From positions 46,832,072-46,896,071 of the forward strand of contig NC_059500.1 of NCBI RefSeq assembly GCF_018139145.2: a stretch of 64,000 bases of DNA, in the 5' to 3' direction. The translations under genes and the position numbers were made by a program. The stretch's first letter is position 1; each line of letters opens with the position of its first letter. Below, piece by piece: positions 49,322-60,220 of the stretch. A model generated the notes under the pieces. It was not told where the DNA came from, did not search any database, and worked only from the letters and a program-made list of their open reading frames with translations. This DNA is from Gymnogyps californianus (taxonomy: Eukaryota; Chordata; Aves; Accipitriformes; Cathartidae).

Positions 49322-52300
49322 ATACCGTGAATGGTTTTGGAGAACTCGGGGCAAGGGGGAAGGATCACAAGAGGACAAGTACTTAGAGACTAGTTTTTCC
49401 TTAATGAATATGTGTTGATGGATTTCTTCTGCTGTGGAGCATTTTTGGTTTAGAAGTTCCAGCATCCCTTCCAGCATCGCCGTGTAGCGAAGATTTCCAG
49501 TTTCACACCGGAGCTGAAATCTGGCAGTGTATGACTCCGTCCCTCAACTGGTTTGGTGGAAACCATAGTTGCCATATGGATCTGCAAGTCCTTTTAGTGA
49601 AATGAGGAACTTGTCAAGCTACTTTTACAACTATCACAAGGAAAAGTATGACCAGGCAAATTTACCACTAAAAGTGAGTTTTGCAGTAAAGGAAATGGCT
49701 GTGATTTTCATAGTTGTATTAAAAGATGCTGCTTTAAAGTCATAACAGAGGAGTGACAAGGGTTACCAAGGAATTTAACTTGATGACTCTTTTTAATGGA
49801 ATACACTATAAATGCTGTTTATAGAATTAGAAATGCCTGGCAATACCTTTACATTTTGTGCTGACAAACTGCCATTGTCAAGAATGCAATCTTGTATTGA
49901 AAACTTCCAGTTACTTAGGAAGGATAAAATGATTATTCTGATAATCTCCATTTTTTGTCTGGTGCTCACTTAATATCCTTGGTATGAATTTAATATGAGA
50001 TTCTGTGTGCTTTTCTGAGGAACCAGCTGCCCCGTTCTGGGGGTTTTGTGTCTTACTAGAGGAAGAGAACTATTTAAGGATTAGAAAGTGGCTATCTCTA
50101 ATAAATAGGTTATCTGAAATGCACAGAAGTATGAGAACCAAATTTCTGGATTAATTCCAGAATTGTATATTCCATCCCAGTGCATTCACTAAATTTAAAA
50201 AAAAAAAAGTGTTTCCTGACAATCCAGTTGTGTGTTTCAGACTCTTAACGATGAAAAATGTGCGCCAAACAGTCTATTTTATTTGTATATTATTGGTCTT
50301 AAACAAGCATAATTGCTTCTTGTATTCTTTAACTTCTAGTATTCTCCCTGTGCCCACTGGAAAATTTTAAGTGTCATTTAATTTGGCTTTTTGTTTGTTT
50401 TTTACTCCTCATATTTAAAATGATAGATTATGCCAGGTGAAAAGATAGCAGTACATTTTCTTTCAAATGAGGTTTCTCTTTCTGAATGTACTAGCCACTG
50501 TAGAAGCCTGCCAGCAATACACCTGTGGAGATGTCTGTCACAAAAGCTAGGAGAAAAAAAAGTAAATTTTAACTATGAGCCAGGACAAGGCGGCAGTTGT
50601 AATGAGAAGCTACATGGCTTGTACTTGGAATGTGATTCCTAAATAGCGTGTTTTATCAGTGCTTTTTAAAAAATTATTTATTTAAGAAAATGATCTGAAG
50701 ATGCTAAGGAATGCATTCTTCAAACAAACACGGTTTTCTTGATAATGGAAAGAAGGCGGAACTAATTTTTGGTTGGATGAATTAAATGCGTGAGGCCTGT
50801 AGGAACCTAATGACAGTGTTTGTCATGGATGTTGGCTTTCATTGAAGTTGGTGGGAATTCTGAAGTTTGCTTGAAATTGAGCTGAAAGGCCATTTAAGTG
50901 TTAGTACCAGTACCTATTCCTGTGAGCTGGGCCTAAGCAATTAAGGTTGTGTAAAAACACATAGGTACTTATAATCTGGCAAAATGAATGCCTTATGCCG
51001 TCAGTAGACGGTGAATTTCTGCTATATAAGGAAAATGCAATTAAAAATTCAGGAGCAAAAAAGAGAAGCTGGGTAGGAAGCTCACATTTGCTGTCTGTCA
51101 TCTCAGTTCTCTAAACTCTGGCTGCGCGGTGGGCAGGGTGGTGCTGATGGTAGCGGGCTTCTGACTAGGCAGAGAAATTAAAAAGGTACCCCTGTAGCTT
51201 TAGAGGAAAATGCATATGGCACTTTTTCCCCAGAATCATGAAAACTGCAGTTTGTGTTAGTTAAGAACTGTACGATTCAACAATTCCAGTGTGAGAAACT
51301 AAACTGTAAACCACAGATTTTTCATTTAAACGTTGAAGCATATATTGAGTAGGTGTGATTCTTTTAAGTCTGCATTTAGGACAAGGAGATATTCTGAGCA
51401 GACAGTTGGAATTGAAGGCTGTAGACTTGTGTCTCAGGAACTGAACATGTCATGCTAGTTTTTGCTGTGAATAAGACTCACGACCAAAATGTTGACTCTT
51501 CAAGAGCATTTGGGAAAAATACTCTTTAAATTTCTACTGGACTTTAGTGTTTCTCTTTTTTGTCATCAGGTAGGATGTGTGGCGTCTAAGAAGCTAAACG
51601 GGAGATCTTTATAGCCCAGTCTTTCACTGAATACCTACAGTATTTTGAGATTAAATGTTTTTCTCCTCTACTACCCCCCCCCCCGTCTTACTGTATTGTG
51701 AGCCTGCCCTTTGTCAGATACATGCAGAGATCCAATGCTTTAGTTACAGTAGTTTCCTGCTATTGTAATAGATAAATAAGTAGTTGTAGCTTAGCCTGGA
51801 AGTGGGTCCAAGACTGTAAGTTATGACCTGTCTTTGCACTGTTAAACCTCAGCAGAACTGAGACAGTAGCTCTTGCTATGAACGATATAAAGCACGTGAG
51901 GAGGCACCCTGTACCGTTTCAGTAGCTGCAGAGCAGGGAGAAAATACATGAAGTAATACTTGTTTTGCAAAAAAGTTATTAGCATGGAATAGGAGATGGT
52001 TGTCACAGCGAAGATCTTCAAAGATGTTTAACACAACCCCAGTTAAGTTAGAGCTGTGTGCTCTGTTTCTCAAAAGATTAGGAACCAAAATCATTCTGTT
52101 CAGGGGGCCTCTAGGAATGAAATAAACTGGCACAGATAGGAAAAATTTACCTTCTTCATGATGTATGAGGTTTTTGTACTTGGTAGTTACTGAACTTGGG
52201 ATCTCATTGTCTGTTTTCCTATGCTTGGCAGTATTACAGGGGTGTATTTTCACATGAGTGAAGTGTTCCTGAATAATTTGTCTGACCAGGCTGGGAACAA

Positions 52301-53874
52301 ACAGGCTTTTCTTCCGTGTCTGGCATGAGTGTTTTCTTCGGCTAACTTCTTACTGGAAGGAAGTTCCCATGTTGCATTCATATTTGGCTTTTGTTGAGTA
52401 TGTATGATCACATTTTAGGAAGTTTTGGGAGTAGTAGAACATCTTATATTGATAGTCTTGGGGATGTGTGGAGAAGAAAAATTTGGGGGGTTTTGGTAGT
52501 TTTACCCAGGGATCAGTTGATTAAACAGTCTTCCTCCTACTAGTGATTAAAATGACATTTCTTTTCCTACAAAAGCTGTTTTAACAGAAGTTCTTGATGT
52601 CTGTGTTGGTGTACTGATAGAGTTACAAGCATGGATCAGTATTAATTAATATTAAATGTGTGAATGTAGCTAAGCTAGATAAACTACACTCAGTTTTAAA
52701 AGCTATCAAAACTGAATTGTTGCGTTTATGTAGGCATTTGATGTGTAGGATGATGCTAATATACATCCAAGTAAAAGAGTTATGGATTAAGATACGTTAA
52801 TTGCGTGAAGGCTACAATGAAGAATGTAGCTAGCTGCAGCAGGAAAATACTGGTATGTAACGTTAGAAGAGTTTTTGCTAAGGAGGCATTGTTTTGTTCT
52901 CAGAAAATCCAGGTTTCTACTTGTTGCCCCTTTTTTTTCGTCTCAGGTGCAATTAATAGTCTGCTTCTCTGAAGAGGAGGAAGATACTTTTTTGAAGCCT
53001 TTTATGAAAAGGTTTCTTAGTGGTGTTACATATACTTTTCAGATTACTGGAAAATTAAATTCAGTGAATGAGGCCTGGGAATGTTTTTTTTTTTTTTTAA
53101 ATCAATTTTTAGTTATATACAAGATGCTACTTGTACTGATTAAAGACAAATGAGATTTTTTTTTTCTTCCGATGTGGTTGAGAAATTAAATTGAAGAATA
53201 GCTTTACTGATGTGGCTTAAAACAGATGTGGAATATGGGAGGAAAGCTGGTTCCAAAGAGGTATCAAATATTATCTGATTATGTAATATTTTCTAAAATG
53301 TTTAATCAAACCGTTTTAACTATGAAATAGCTCACCTCAACAAGACTACTCGCAGAAATTATGCTGATAGTAACTACCATTATGGAAAACTTCCAAAATG
53401 AGTTTGTTATCTACGACTATTCAGTGTGCAGTCCTCCAAACTGTCACTCCTATTGCTTATCTTTCTGGCTTTGGTGGAATTGAAATATGGGCTATCTCAA
53501 GTGAGTGGAGATTATAAGGTTTAGTATTTAATTTTTAAAGTCCTCATGGAAGAGAGCATGTAATTACCCAACACTCCAGAGCATGTACGTCTACTGCTCT
53601 ACATAAATGTTGTATTGTAGGGTTGCTTGTGCCACAGTAGTGAAATAGCTGGGGCAAAGGGACTGCACTGATTCTATCCTGTGTAATACTGCTAGTTTCT
53701 AAGTAGATTAAATGACCCATTAGTAACCACGTTATTTGAGATGAGTCTTGAAAAGCATCACTCGTAGCTGGATTCTTGCTTGGGCTGAAGAATAGTAGAA
53801 AAGGGAAATCTAAAGCTATTCTGCAAGATGTAAATTTGTGATGGCATAGTAATAACAGAGTTTTCTTTTAATAG

Positions 53875-53956
53875 GTTCTAGAAAACACTAACACCACTAA
53901 TGAATGGCCTGATCTTCGCTTTCGGCTCCAGATGACTTGTCCTGTTGTTCGTGAGG
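53875..53956 (+). other. PIP5K1B: Candidate PIP5K1B 5'UTR exon with two uORFs
   Basis: This 82-nt segment is bounded by an acceptor with a pyrimidine-rich lead (gttttcttttaatag, AG at 53873-53874) and a donor (GAGG then gtatgt, GT at 53957). It lies 631 bp upstream of the recognised coding exon. It is open in one frame throughout, but that frame does not join the kinase frame, so I read it as untranslated leader. It carries a complete 11-codon uORF (53900-53935, MNGLIFAFGSR). A second ATG at 53932 would, after splicing to 54588, run out of frame past the true start and stop at 54604. In the spliced product the kinase ATG gains A at -3. The exon is predicted from splice signals and position only. 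Transcript evidence is lacking, and alternative leaders are likely for this gene. Confidence 0.55.
53900..53935 (+). promoter_or_regulatory. uORF 1 in the candidate leader exon
   Basis: An ATG at 53900 opens an 11-codon frame (MNGLIFAFGSR) closed by TGA at 53933-53935. The context is weak, with C at -3. The frame is the same as the kinase frame after splicing, so its stop also rules out an N-terminal extension of PIP5K1B through this exon. Any regulatory effect is inferred. Confidence 0.4.
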
Positions 53957-54587
53957 GTATGTATACTTCCATTGTGAAAGTGTTGGCAAAATCTAGAAAG
54001 ATTTTAAAACATGTCCTTGTAGCTTTTTGTCTTATTCACTTTGGCAGCCGCACTTAGAGTGTCTGACTCAAGTGATCTCTAACTTAGTGGTTTATTCTTG
54101 AGCTAGCATTGCTTTACAGCCATAAGATGCAATGTCAAGTATCTCCTTGCTTCTTTGAGGAGATACAGCGTGTCAATGCAGACAAAGGCCTTGGACCTGT
54201 GAGACATGCCACTGATTATCTGGCTTACAAGCTTCATAGTTTTGCCCATCATTGTACCTTTCAAGATCGTCTCATGCAGTCTGCTGAGGTGCAAGATTTC
54301 ACTGCAATGTCTTCCTGCAAATCTGCATACTGGTGTGGGGAAAAAGAAATAGAGGGTTGTGTAGAATCAGTCATATGTTGGACATATTCCTGTGGCAGTG
54401 CTGTCCTTTTAGTCTCCCTGGAAAATCCTTCTAGGAATAGCCTAGATATGTCACTGATCTTGGTGACTTGCTGTCCTCTAAAAAGTTTGAATTTAGCAAA
54501 AAATGGATAACAAATTGTATGATATTTTCTGAACACTTACTTTTCTAAAGCAACTCCTTTGTTTGTAACTTAAGCTTCTGTTGTTAG
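53957..54587 (+). other. PIP5K1B: Short intron between leader exon and first coding exon
   Basis: This 631-bp interval starts gtatgt and ends ttgttag. It contains a chance-looking 133-codon open frame (54109-54510) and a perfect 9-bp hairpin at 54139-54166. It is an intron only if the exon at 53875-53956 is real. Confidence 0.5.
54139..54166. repeat. Perfect 9-bp inverted repeat
   Basis: gtatctcct at 54139-54147 and aggagatac at 54158-54166 flank a 10-nt loop. It lies in the short intron just upstream of the first coding exon of PIP5K1B. Confidence 0.6.
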
Positions 54588-54656
54588 ATGTCGTCTGTTA
54601 CTGAAAATGGAGATGTTACTGCTGGAAAGCCGAATGAAGAGAAAACATATAAGAAG
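54588..54656 (+). CDS. PIP5K1B: PIP5K1B, first coding exon (N-terminal 23 residues)
   Basis: PIP5K1B phosphorylates PI4P at the 5-hydroxyl to make PI(4,5)P2 at the plasma membrane, which supports actin assembly, endocytosis and phospholipase C signalling. The exon follows an acceptor (ttgttag, AG at 54586-54587), opens directly with ATG and ends in AAG AAG before gtaaat, a good donor in phase 0. It encodes 23 residues, starting MSSVTENGDV and ending NEEKTYKK. From memory, human PIP5K1B starts MSSAAENGEA, ends this segment NEEKTYKK and also has 23 residues before the conserved kinase core. The type 1 alpha and gamma paralogues have longer, different N-termini, so beta is the best assignment. 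No catalytic residues are in this exon, and I could not find the next coding exon before 64000. If the exon at 53875-53956 is joined, the start has A at -3 and an in-frame stop upstream (53933-53935), so this ATG would be the true start. Confidence 0.92.
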
Positions 54657-56880
54657 GTAAATAAGACTTACAACCTTTTCATTGTATGTTTTTCCCTTCA
54701 TATTGGTAGTTCAGACCTGCTGTAAGTGAAATACATTTCAGAATTGACTAAACGCAAGAACAAACAAAACATGTTCCATGGATTTTTTGAAAGTACGTTA
54801 TTCCTTCTGTGAGATCATAAGACATTTCTACCCACTGCAGAGCTGACTATTTGAAAGCTTGTTCAGTACAGCTTTAAAGTATACAGTCTTGCTGATTGAT
54901 GGAAAATCTTTGCTCTTAGCAACAAATACACCTCTGGGCATAAACACTGTTGTCAGAAATTTAGTACGGTAAGTTCCCAAATGCTTTGAATGTTTATGCA
55001 ATGTGTCTGGACTACAAACCTACCCTCCTACCACCTCCTCAGTGTTTTGCCAAACAGTACACTTTTTGTTTGCTTTGTTTTTCAAAAAAGAAATGTTGTT
55101 TAAGAGAGGACATATTTAATGTATGAGCATGCATGAATGGTAGCAGCATAGGGCTATTTAGGTGTTGTAACAGTAGCTGATACTGGTTTTGGTTTTGTTT
55201 TTCTGCCACTGATTGTCTGGGACCAGCATTATTTAGGTCCACCTTGCACTGTTGATAACTAAGGGGAGCTATAAAGGCACATTTTTCTATACATATTTAC
55301 ACAACCAAATTGTTAGCTGCCGGATTTGATCATTTTCTTGACAGATCACCTCAAAGAAGTGGTGATTTTTTTTCTTATTTTCTGTAATCTAGCACAGAGA
55401 TCCACATGTTCCCACAGTATATATCATGGGTTAGGGGTTTTCATTTCTGAGTGTTGCCTACAGCACTACTGGTGAAGTCAAGGAGGATAATAAGCTGCTA
55501 TTTCTTTTCCCACCCCTTTTGTTGGCAGCTACATTTTCAGCATCTGAATGGCCTTAACATTCCAGATAATTTTCTCGGAAATGAAAGGAAATACTGTTTG
55601 AGAAGGTGCTTTTTTTCTTTTTAGATATAGGTTATGTTCAGTCTCCCAGCTTATGACTTTAAAATATTGAAGTCTAAATTGTTCTTGACATTTAGTACAA
55701 GAAAGGAAGAAAAGTTCAGTGCCTGAGGTGGGCACTTTTGCAGTTTTATATTGCTAGACTAGCGAAGACAAATCCTGGTAGTCCCACCACAGGTGAGTTT
55801 CCATTCCCCTTAGTCATCCTACATGCTGTTCGCTGTTCCTGTTCAACTCTAAATTCACAATATTCCAGAGGAAGCGTTGTAAAGACTTCTCACCATGGCA
55901 CAGATTCTTCTGTGTATTTACTGGAAATACATCTCTGACAAAACCTAGATTTCACAACCACATCACATTGGGAGATCACAGTGACTATCATCTCCAAATT
56001 CTGCCCTTTACCGTGGACCACCAGTTGTCTGTACTTGTATCTTATGCCAGTTTAATTCCTTTTCTTATAATTACACCCTCACTAGTTCTGTGTTCAAGAT
56101 CCTGTGTTGCATATGCCCCATAGTTTACTGCTATCACCAAATATTATAATTATTCTCCTACTTTTTGTGATAATGTTAATTAAAAAATTAATAAATTTTG
56201 AGCCCACAATTTATCCATGCAGGGCTTACTGGTAGCATGTCTTTGCCTGATGCTTTCAGTTTTAACAATGTCTGTCTCCTCTTAAGCCAAATTCCTTACA
56301 AGCCTTGCACTTTCTGTTAATTCTCACCTTCTTCAGATATTGCATGTGACATTGTTCCATGTTTTTTACAGAAGTCCAGAGAAATCAACTGCCTATGTCT
56401 AGAAAGTTGGTTACCGGGTGAGCCTGGCAGGACCTGTGTTTGACAGAGGGATTTCATGCCATTTCCCATTTAGTTCCTTATTTTTAGGTAACTTTCACAA
56501 GGAGATCTTACTCTGTTGAAGTCTTGTTTACAGTTAAGACACGCCTGTCTTTTATTGCCCACATCAGTTTTCTTCACTCTTTTACACAGGTGTTGCATTT
56601 ACAGTTCTCCAGTCATGCATTGTTGCCCTTGGTTTGTTTGGCTGGAAAAGACTTGCAGTTCTGTCCTGTGACTTCCTGTGCCACTTCCTCCAGAAATCTG
56701 GGCTGGGGAAGCGCTTGTTTCCTCAGCTGATGCTTTTTCAGCTACTTGGGCAGTTCCTGTTCCCATCTACCACTGCCCTTGATCACAGTGGAAACACTTA
56801 GGCAAGATACTCATGTAGTTCTGAAGTCAGACTGTGCTTGCTAACCCGTTCTCACTGCTCAGAGGCTTCACTTCCACTTC

Positions 56881-56906
56881 TTTTTTTTTTTTTTTTTTTA
56901 AAAAAA
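56881..56906. repeat. Poly-T run passing into poly-A
   Basis: Nineteen T are followed immediately by seven A. The sequence after it (gaagatgcttgtgctgttcag) loosely recalls CR1 text but is too short to assign. Confidence 0.75.
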
Positions 56907-57937
56907 CATAATAAAGGTGAAGATGCTTGTGCTGTTCAGCTTAGAAAAACAAAGGACAGTACCTTGGCTTGAATTGTGGGAATTCTAGTTTTCACTCTGC
57001 TCTGCTTTGACCTCTAATGTATAGCACAAGCGTAGCTGTATAGCTGCTGTTAAGATGGGACTGAGTAAGTTTATGAAGGACTGTGTGGCATGGGACCTGT
57101 GGTACTGGTATGTATCTTTGACCTGGAATATTCTCACCAGTGATGTGCTCCCCTGAAAAGGTCTAGTAGCCAAAGAAGTTGTGTCATGAGATGTGGGCAT
57201 GGAGGGTTTCAACAGAGCAATACTATAGCTGGAAGCAGAATGAATAACTAGCACATAGTTCAGAAACACAGACATTAGAAAAGTTTTGCAATATCAAGTT
57301 TTATGTGGGTAATGCAAGGGATTTCTAGTGATAATTCTGGGAGATAATCATCCTGAAATGTGATGACAGTTTCAGTCTCAACCCCACCCCGGGTAAAAGG
57401 TCACCCTTGCAAAGCAGAGAGATTAGTGAAGGAAGAGTTAATGTCATCCTGCCATCGTCTCCTGTTGTGGGTGGGACCCACTGGTTCCACATGAGGACTC
57501 AGTAACTCAACATGAGACTCTGTGATGAGCTGTGTGGTTTGGTCTTAACTTTAAAACCTTCCTTGGGCTCTGTATCTGCTCCCAGAGTAAAATGCCGGTG
57601 TGCCTCTTTATCCTCTCCCAGCAGTTGCAAAGGGGCTTGCTGATTCAGGATCTGCAGTCACTTTGTGGCAAGAAGTACATGATACTCAGATGCGTGCTGG
57701 AATGTCTATAGTGCCCAAAATAAAATCTCTAGGGGTAAGGGATGCACTGATACTGCCCTGCTGCAAGGTTACATTTTCCTTGCATGGGTTGAGGGGTGAG
57801 AGGGAGCAATCCTCAGTCTAATCTAAAAAGCAAAATAGCCTTTTGTTTTAAACAATTTTGCATTTTGCTTGATTATATCTTGTGTCCGTTCATCTTTCAT
57901 AATAGCATGCAAAGATTATGTCTGTGCAGCTTTAGTC

Positions 57938-57951
57938 ATATATATATATAA
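57938..57951. repeat. (AT)7 microsatellite
   Basis: Seven AT units lie in the intron after the first coding exon. Confidence 0.85.
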
Positions 57952-60055
57952 AAATTACATACAAACAGGAAAATTGATGCATGGAAAATGTCTGCTTTGT
58001 GATGTAAAATCCAATGACACATAAGAGAAAATTAAATAAATGTCTTGGCTTTAGCGGCATTTTCCTTGTGCCAGATCCAATGAGAAATAAGCGTAACTAA
58101 TCAATATATATTAAGCAATGTTTTAGTTGCTTGATCTGGAAATGTAAATATCCCTTATTGAGAACTGCAAATTGTCTCATAAGAGAAACCTGGGGGAAAA
58201 TTAGAGAAAATAATTGCAAATACTTGAATTTTTTTAAATCAATCTGTTTTATGCAAGTGTAAAAAATTAGTATTTTTGTCTTGGAGATAAAGGTGTTTTT
58301 TATCTAGTGTAAATGAAACTGCTTACCTTAGCAAATACAATCTATCCCATTAATACAGAGATGAATGATGGCTTACTAAAACCCATTTCCATCAGAAAAC
58401 AAATTATTTCTAATGGCTGTTTGAAGAAAAACAATTTTCTGCTGGGGCATGTAGAAAACCTTCACATTCTTTTCCCTGTGATTCACTCCCTCTTACTTCT
58501 GAAGACTCCAGAGCAGATAATGTAGATACTGCTTTGAGTAGCAGCTGGACTGGACTGACTGATGTGGAAAGGACGTACAGCTGCGGTTGTACCTAGTGAT
58601 GGGGGACTCAGTTGCTGCAGCAGATGGAGAATGAGTGGCAACTAAAGACTCCTTAATCCACTCCCTCTTCCGTTGTTCCCTCTTTGTTCTGTAATTCTGC
58701 CTTTTGCGCACTGTTCATACTGTCAGGGTGTGCACTGCTGAGGGTGATCTCATCTAGTGCACCTCATCTCTGAGGACTAGTTAGCTGTGATAAATTAGTT
58801 TGTAGCTCTATGCTAAGAAAAAGCATCTGAATCATTCCCTGGTGAACACGGGCAATCCTCAAAACGTGCTTGTCCTTTCTCTGTGTGTATGCATCAGTGT
58901 ATTTTGGCCTGCTGTAACTCTTAGCGTAGTTTGGCCTTGGGAGAGTTCCCCAAAGGATTACTTGCCTGTTCATCCTGGGGGAAGAAGGAATCTTGTTTAT
59001 AATGGAAAAGTTTATTTCTGACTTCTAGTATCTTTGCTGTGCAGTAGCAATATGTTCCAAAAGTGTCCTGAATCTATGTAGATTAGTTATAAGAGCTATC
59101 CATATATTACAAACATCTGTAGTAATGACTGTTTTTCATTGTTTTTAAGTTCACCTCAGTTGGGTAAAAACGAACTTTTTCCAGGAGAGCATCTCTGACT
59201 TCATCCAGGATAAAGCTTTCCAGAATAATAAGTAGTCTGTAGGTCTATCAGTTGCATTTCTGGGACTTTAGATTCTTCCAATATTTTCTTTACGATTTTG
59301 TTCAGCTCAGCTAAAATAGTGGTAGGTAACATCTTTATCTGAATTAATTAAATCTGCATTTCTTCAATTTCCTACAATAGTCAAGTTTTGGCCTACTTAC
59401 CTGGCAGAAGAAAATCTGACTTGCCAGCTGTATGAATATAAACACCTTGAAGCTCCAAGAAAATGTCTTACATTACTAAAACCCTGTGCAAGGCCTTGCA
59501 CGGGCATTGCTACAACATCCTTTCAGACTCTGAAATGCATAGCTAGACCAAGACAGTGGCATGGATTCTATTACGAATCATGCTTCTTCATTCAGCTGGA
59601 TTTTTTTTTTTTTTAAACTTTTAGGTTTCCTGCCACTGCAATCTGACATAAATGTTCTTCTGGCTTTTAATGGGCTAATATTATTTAGTCAAAGTCCTTG
59701 AGAGATAATGGAACACAACTTTCTGTTTGTGTGTTTGTTTCTTTTGAAAACCACAACCTTCCCTTGCATATCCTCTCTTTAAAATGGTGTTATTTAAGGT
59801 GGCTCTGTTTGGCTGTTCAGCTGCAGTCATTTGCTACAAGCATTATAATCTCTGAAACTCCCCCTGGGTTTTCTCAAGTTGCTAAGTTTACAGTGTGAAT
59901 ATCACGTAAAAAAATTCAGTCACTCTAATAGAAGAACTTAGTTAATGGAAGAGAAACTTCACAGATACTGTTCAATGCAGCTTTTAAGGTAGAGGATTCA
60001 AATAACTTTGAGATCAAAGAAATCTTAAATCATGCAAACTGTGGCCACCACTTTG

Positions 60056-60220
60056 AGGGTGGGGTTTTGTTGCTTGGTTGGGTTGGTTTTGGGTTGGTTT
60101 GGGTGGTTTTGGTTTGGTTTTTTTGTCAGAAAGAAACAAAGGGGGGGGGGGGGAGACAGGGGATGGGGTTTTTTTTCAGAAAGAGAGAAACGAGGGGCGA
60201 GGGGTAGGTGGGGGCTGTGG
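60056..60220 (+). repeat. G/GT-rich tract with quadruplex potential
   Basis: A GGTTT/GGGTT-rich stretch (60056-60124) is followed by a 13-G run (60141-60153) and further GGGG clusters to about 60215, with almost no C throughout. The phrase t-run, cagaaagaaac, G-rich occurs twice (from about 60118 and from about 60169), suggesting an imperfect tandem duplication of about 50 bp. Confidence 0.7.

Larger units (their letters stand above)
19023..53874 (+). other. PIP5K1B: Probable first intron of PIP5K1B
   Basis: About 34.9 kb of AT-rich sequence contains no exon I can support. It holds the 12-bp minisatellite at 34129-34281, the duplicated pair at 46123 and 47831, a (GT)n(AT)n tract at 38989, old repeat scraps at 22765 and 44352, and many homopolymer runs. 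The longest open frame is 209 codons on the minus strand (38930-39559), without recognisable domains. Further untranslated PIP5K1B exons could be hidden here, because they cannot be recognised without transcript data. Confidence 0.45.

Noticed and set aside
51876..52253. 125-codon minus-strand frame in intron 1
   Set aside because: No splice context, no recognised domain, and length within chance expectation.
54109..54510. 133-codon frame between the leader exon and the first coding exon of PIP5K1B
   Set aside because: It is not flanked by splice sites that keep its frame and is matched by an antisense frame of 91 codons. A frame of this length is unsurprising by chance.
56901..57000. Possible CR1 fragment beginning gaagatgcttgtgctgttcag
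   Set aside because: Only about 30 bases recall CR1 text, and the continuation does not follow the element.
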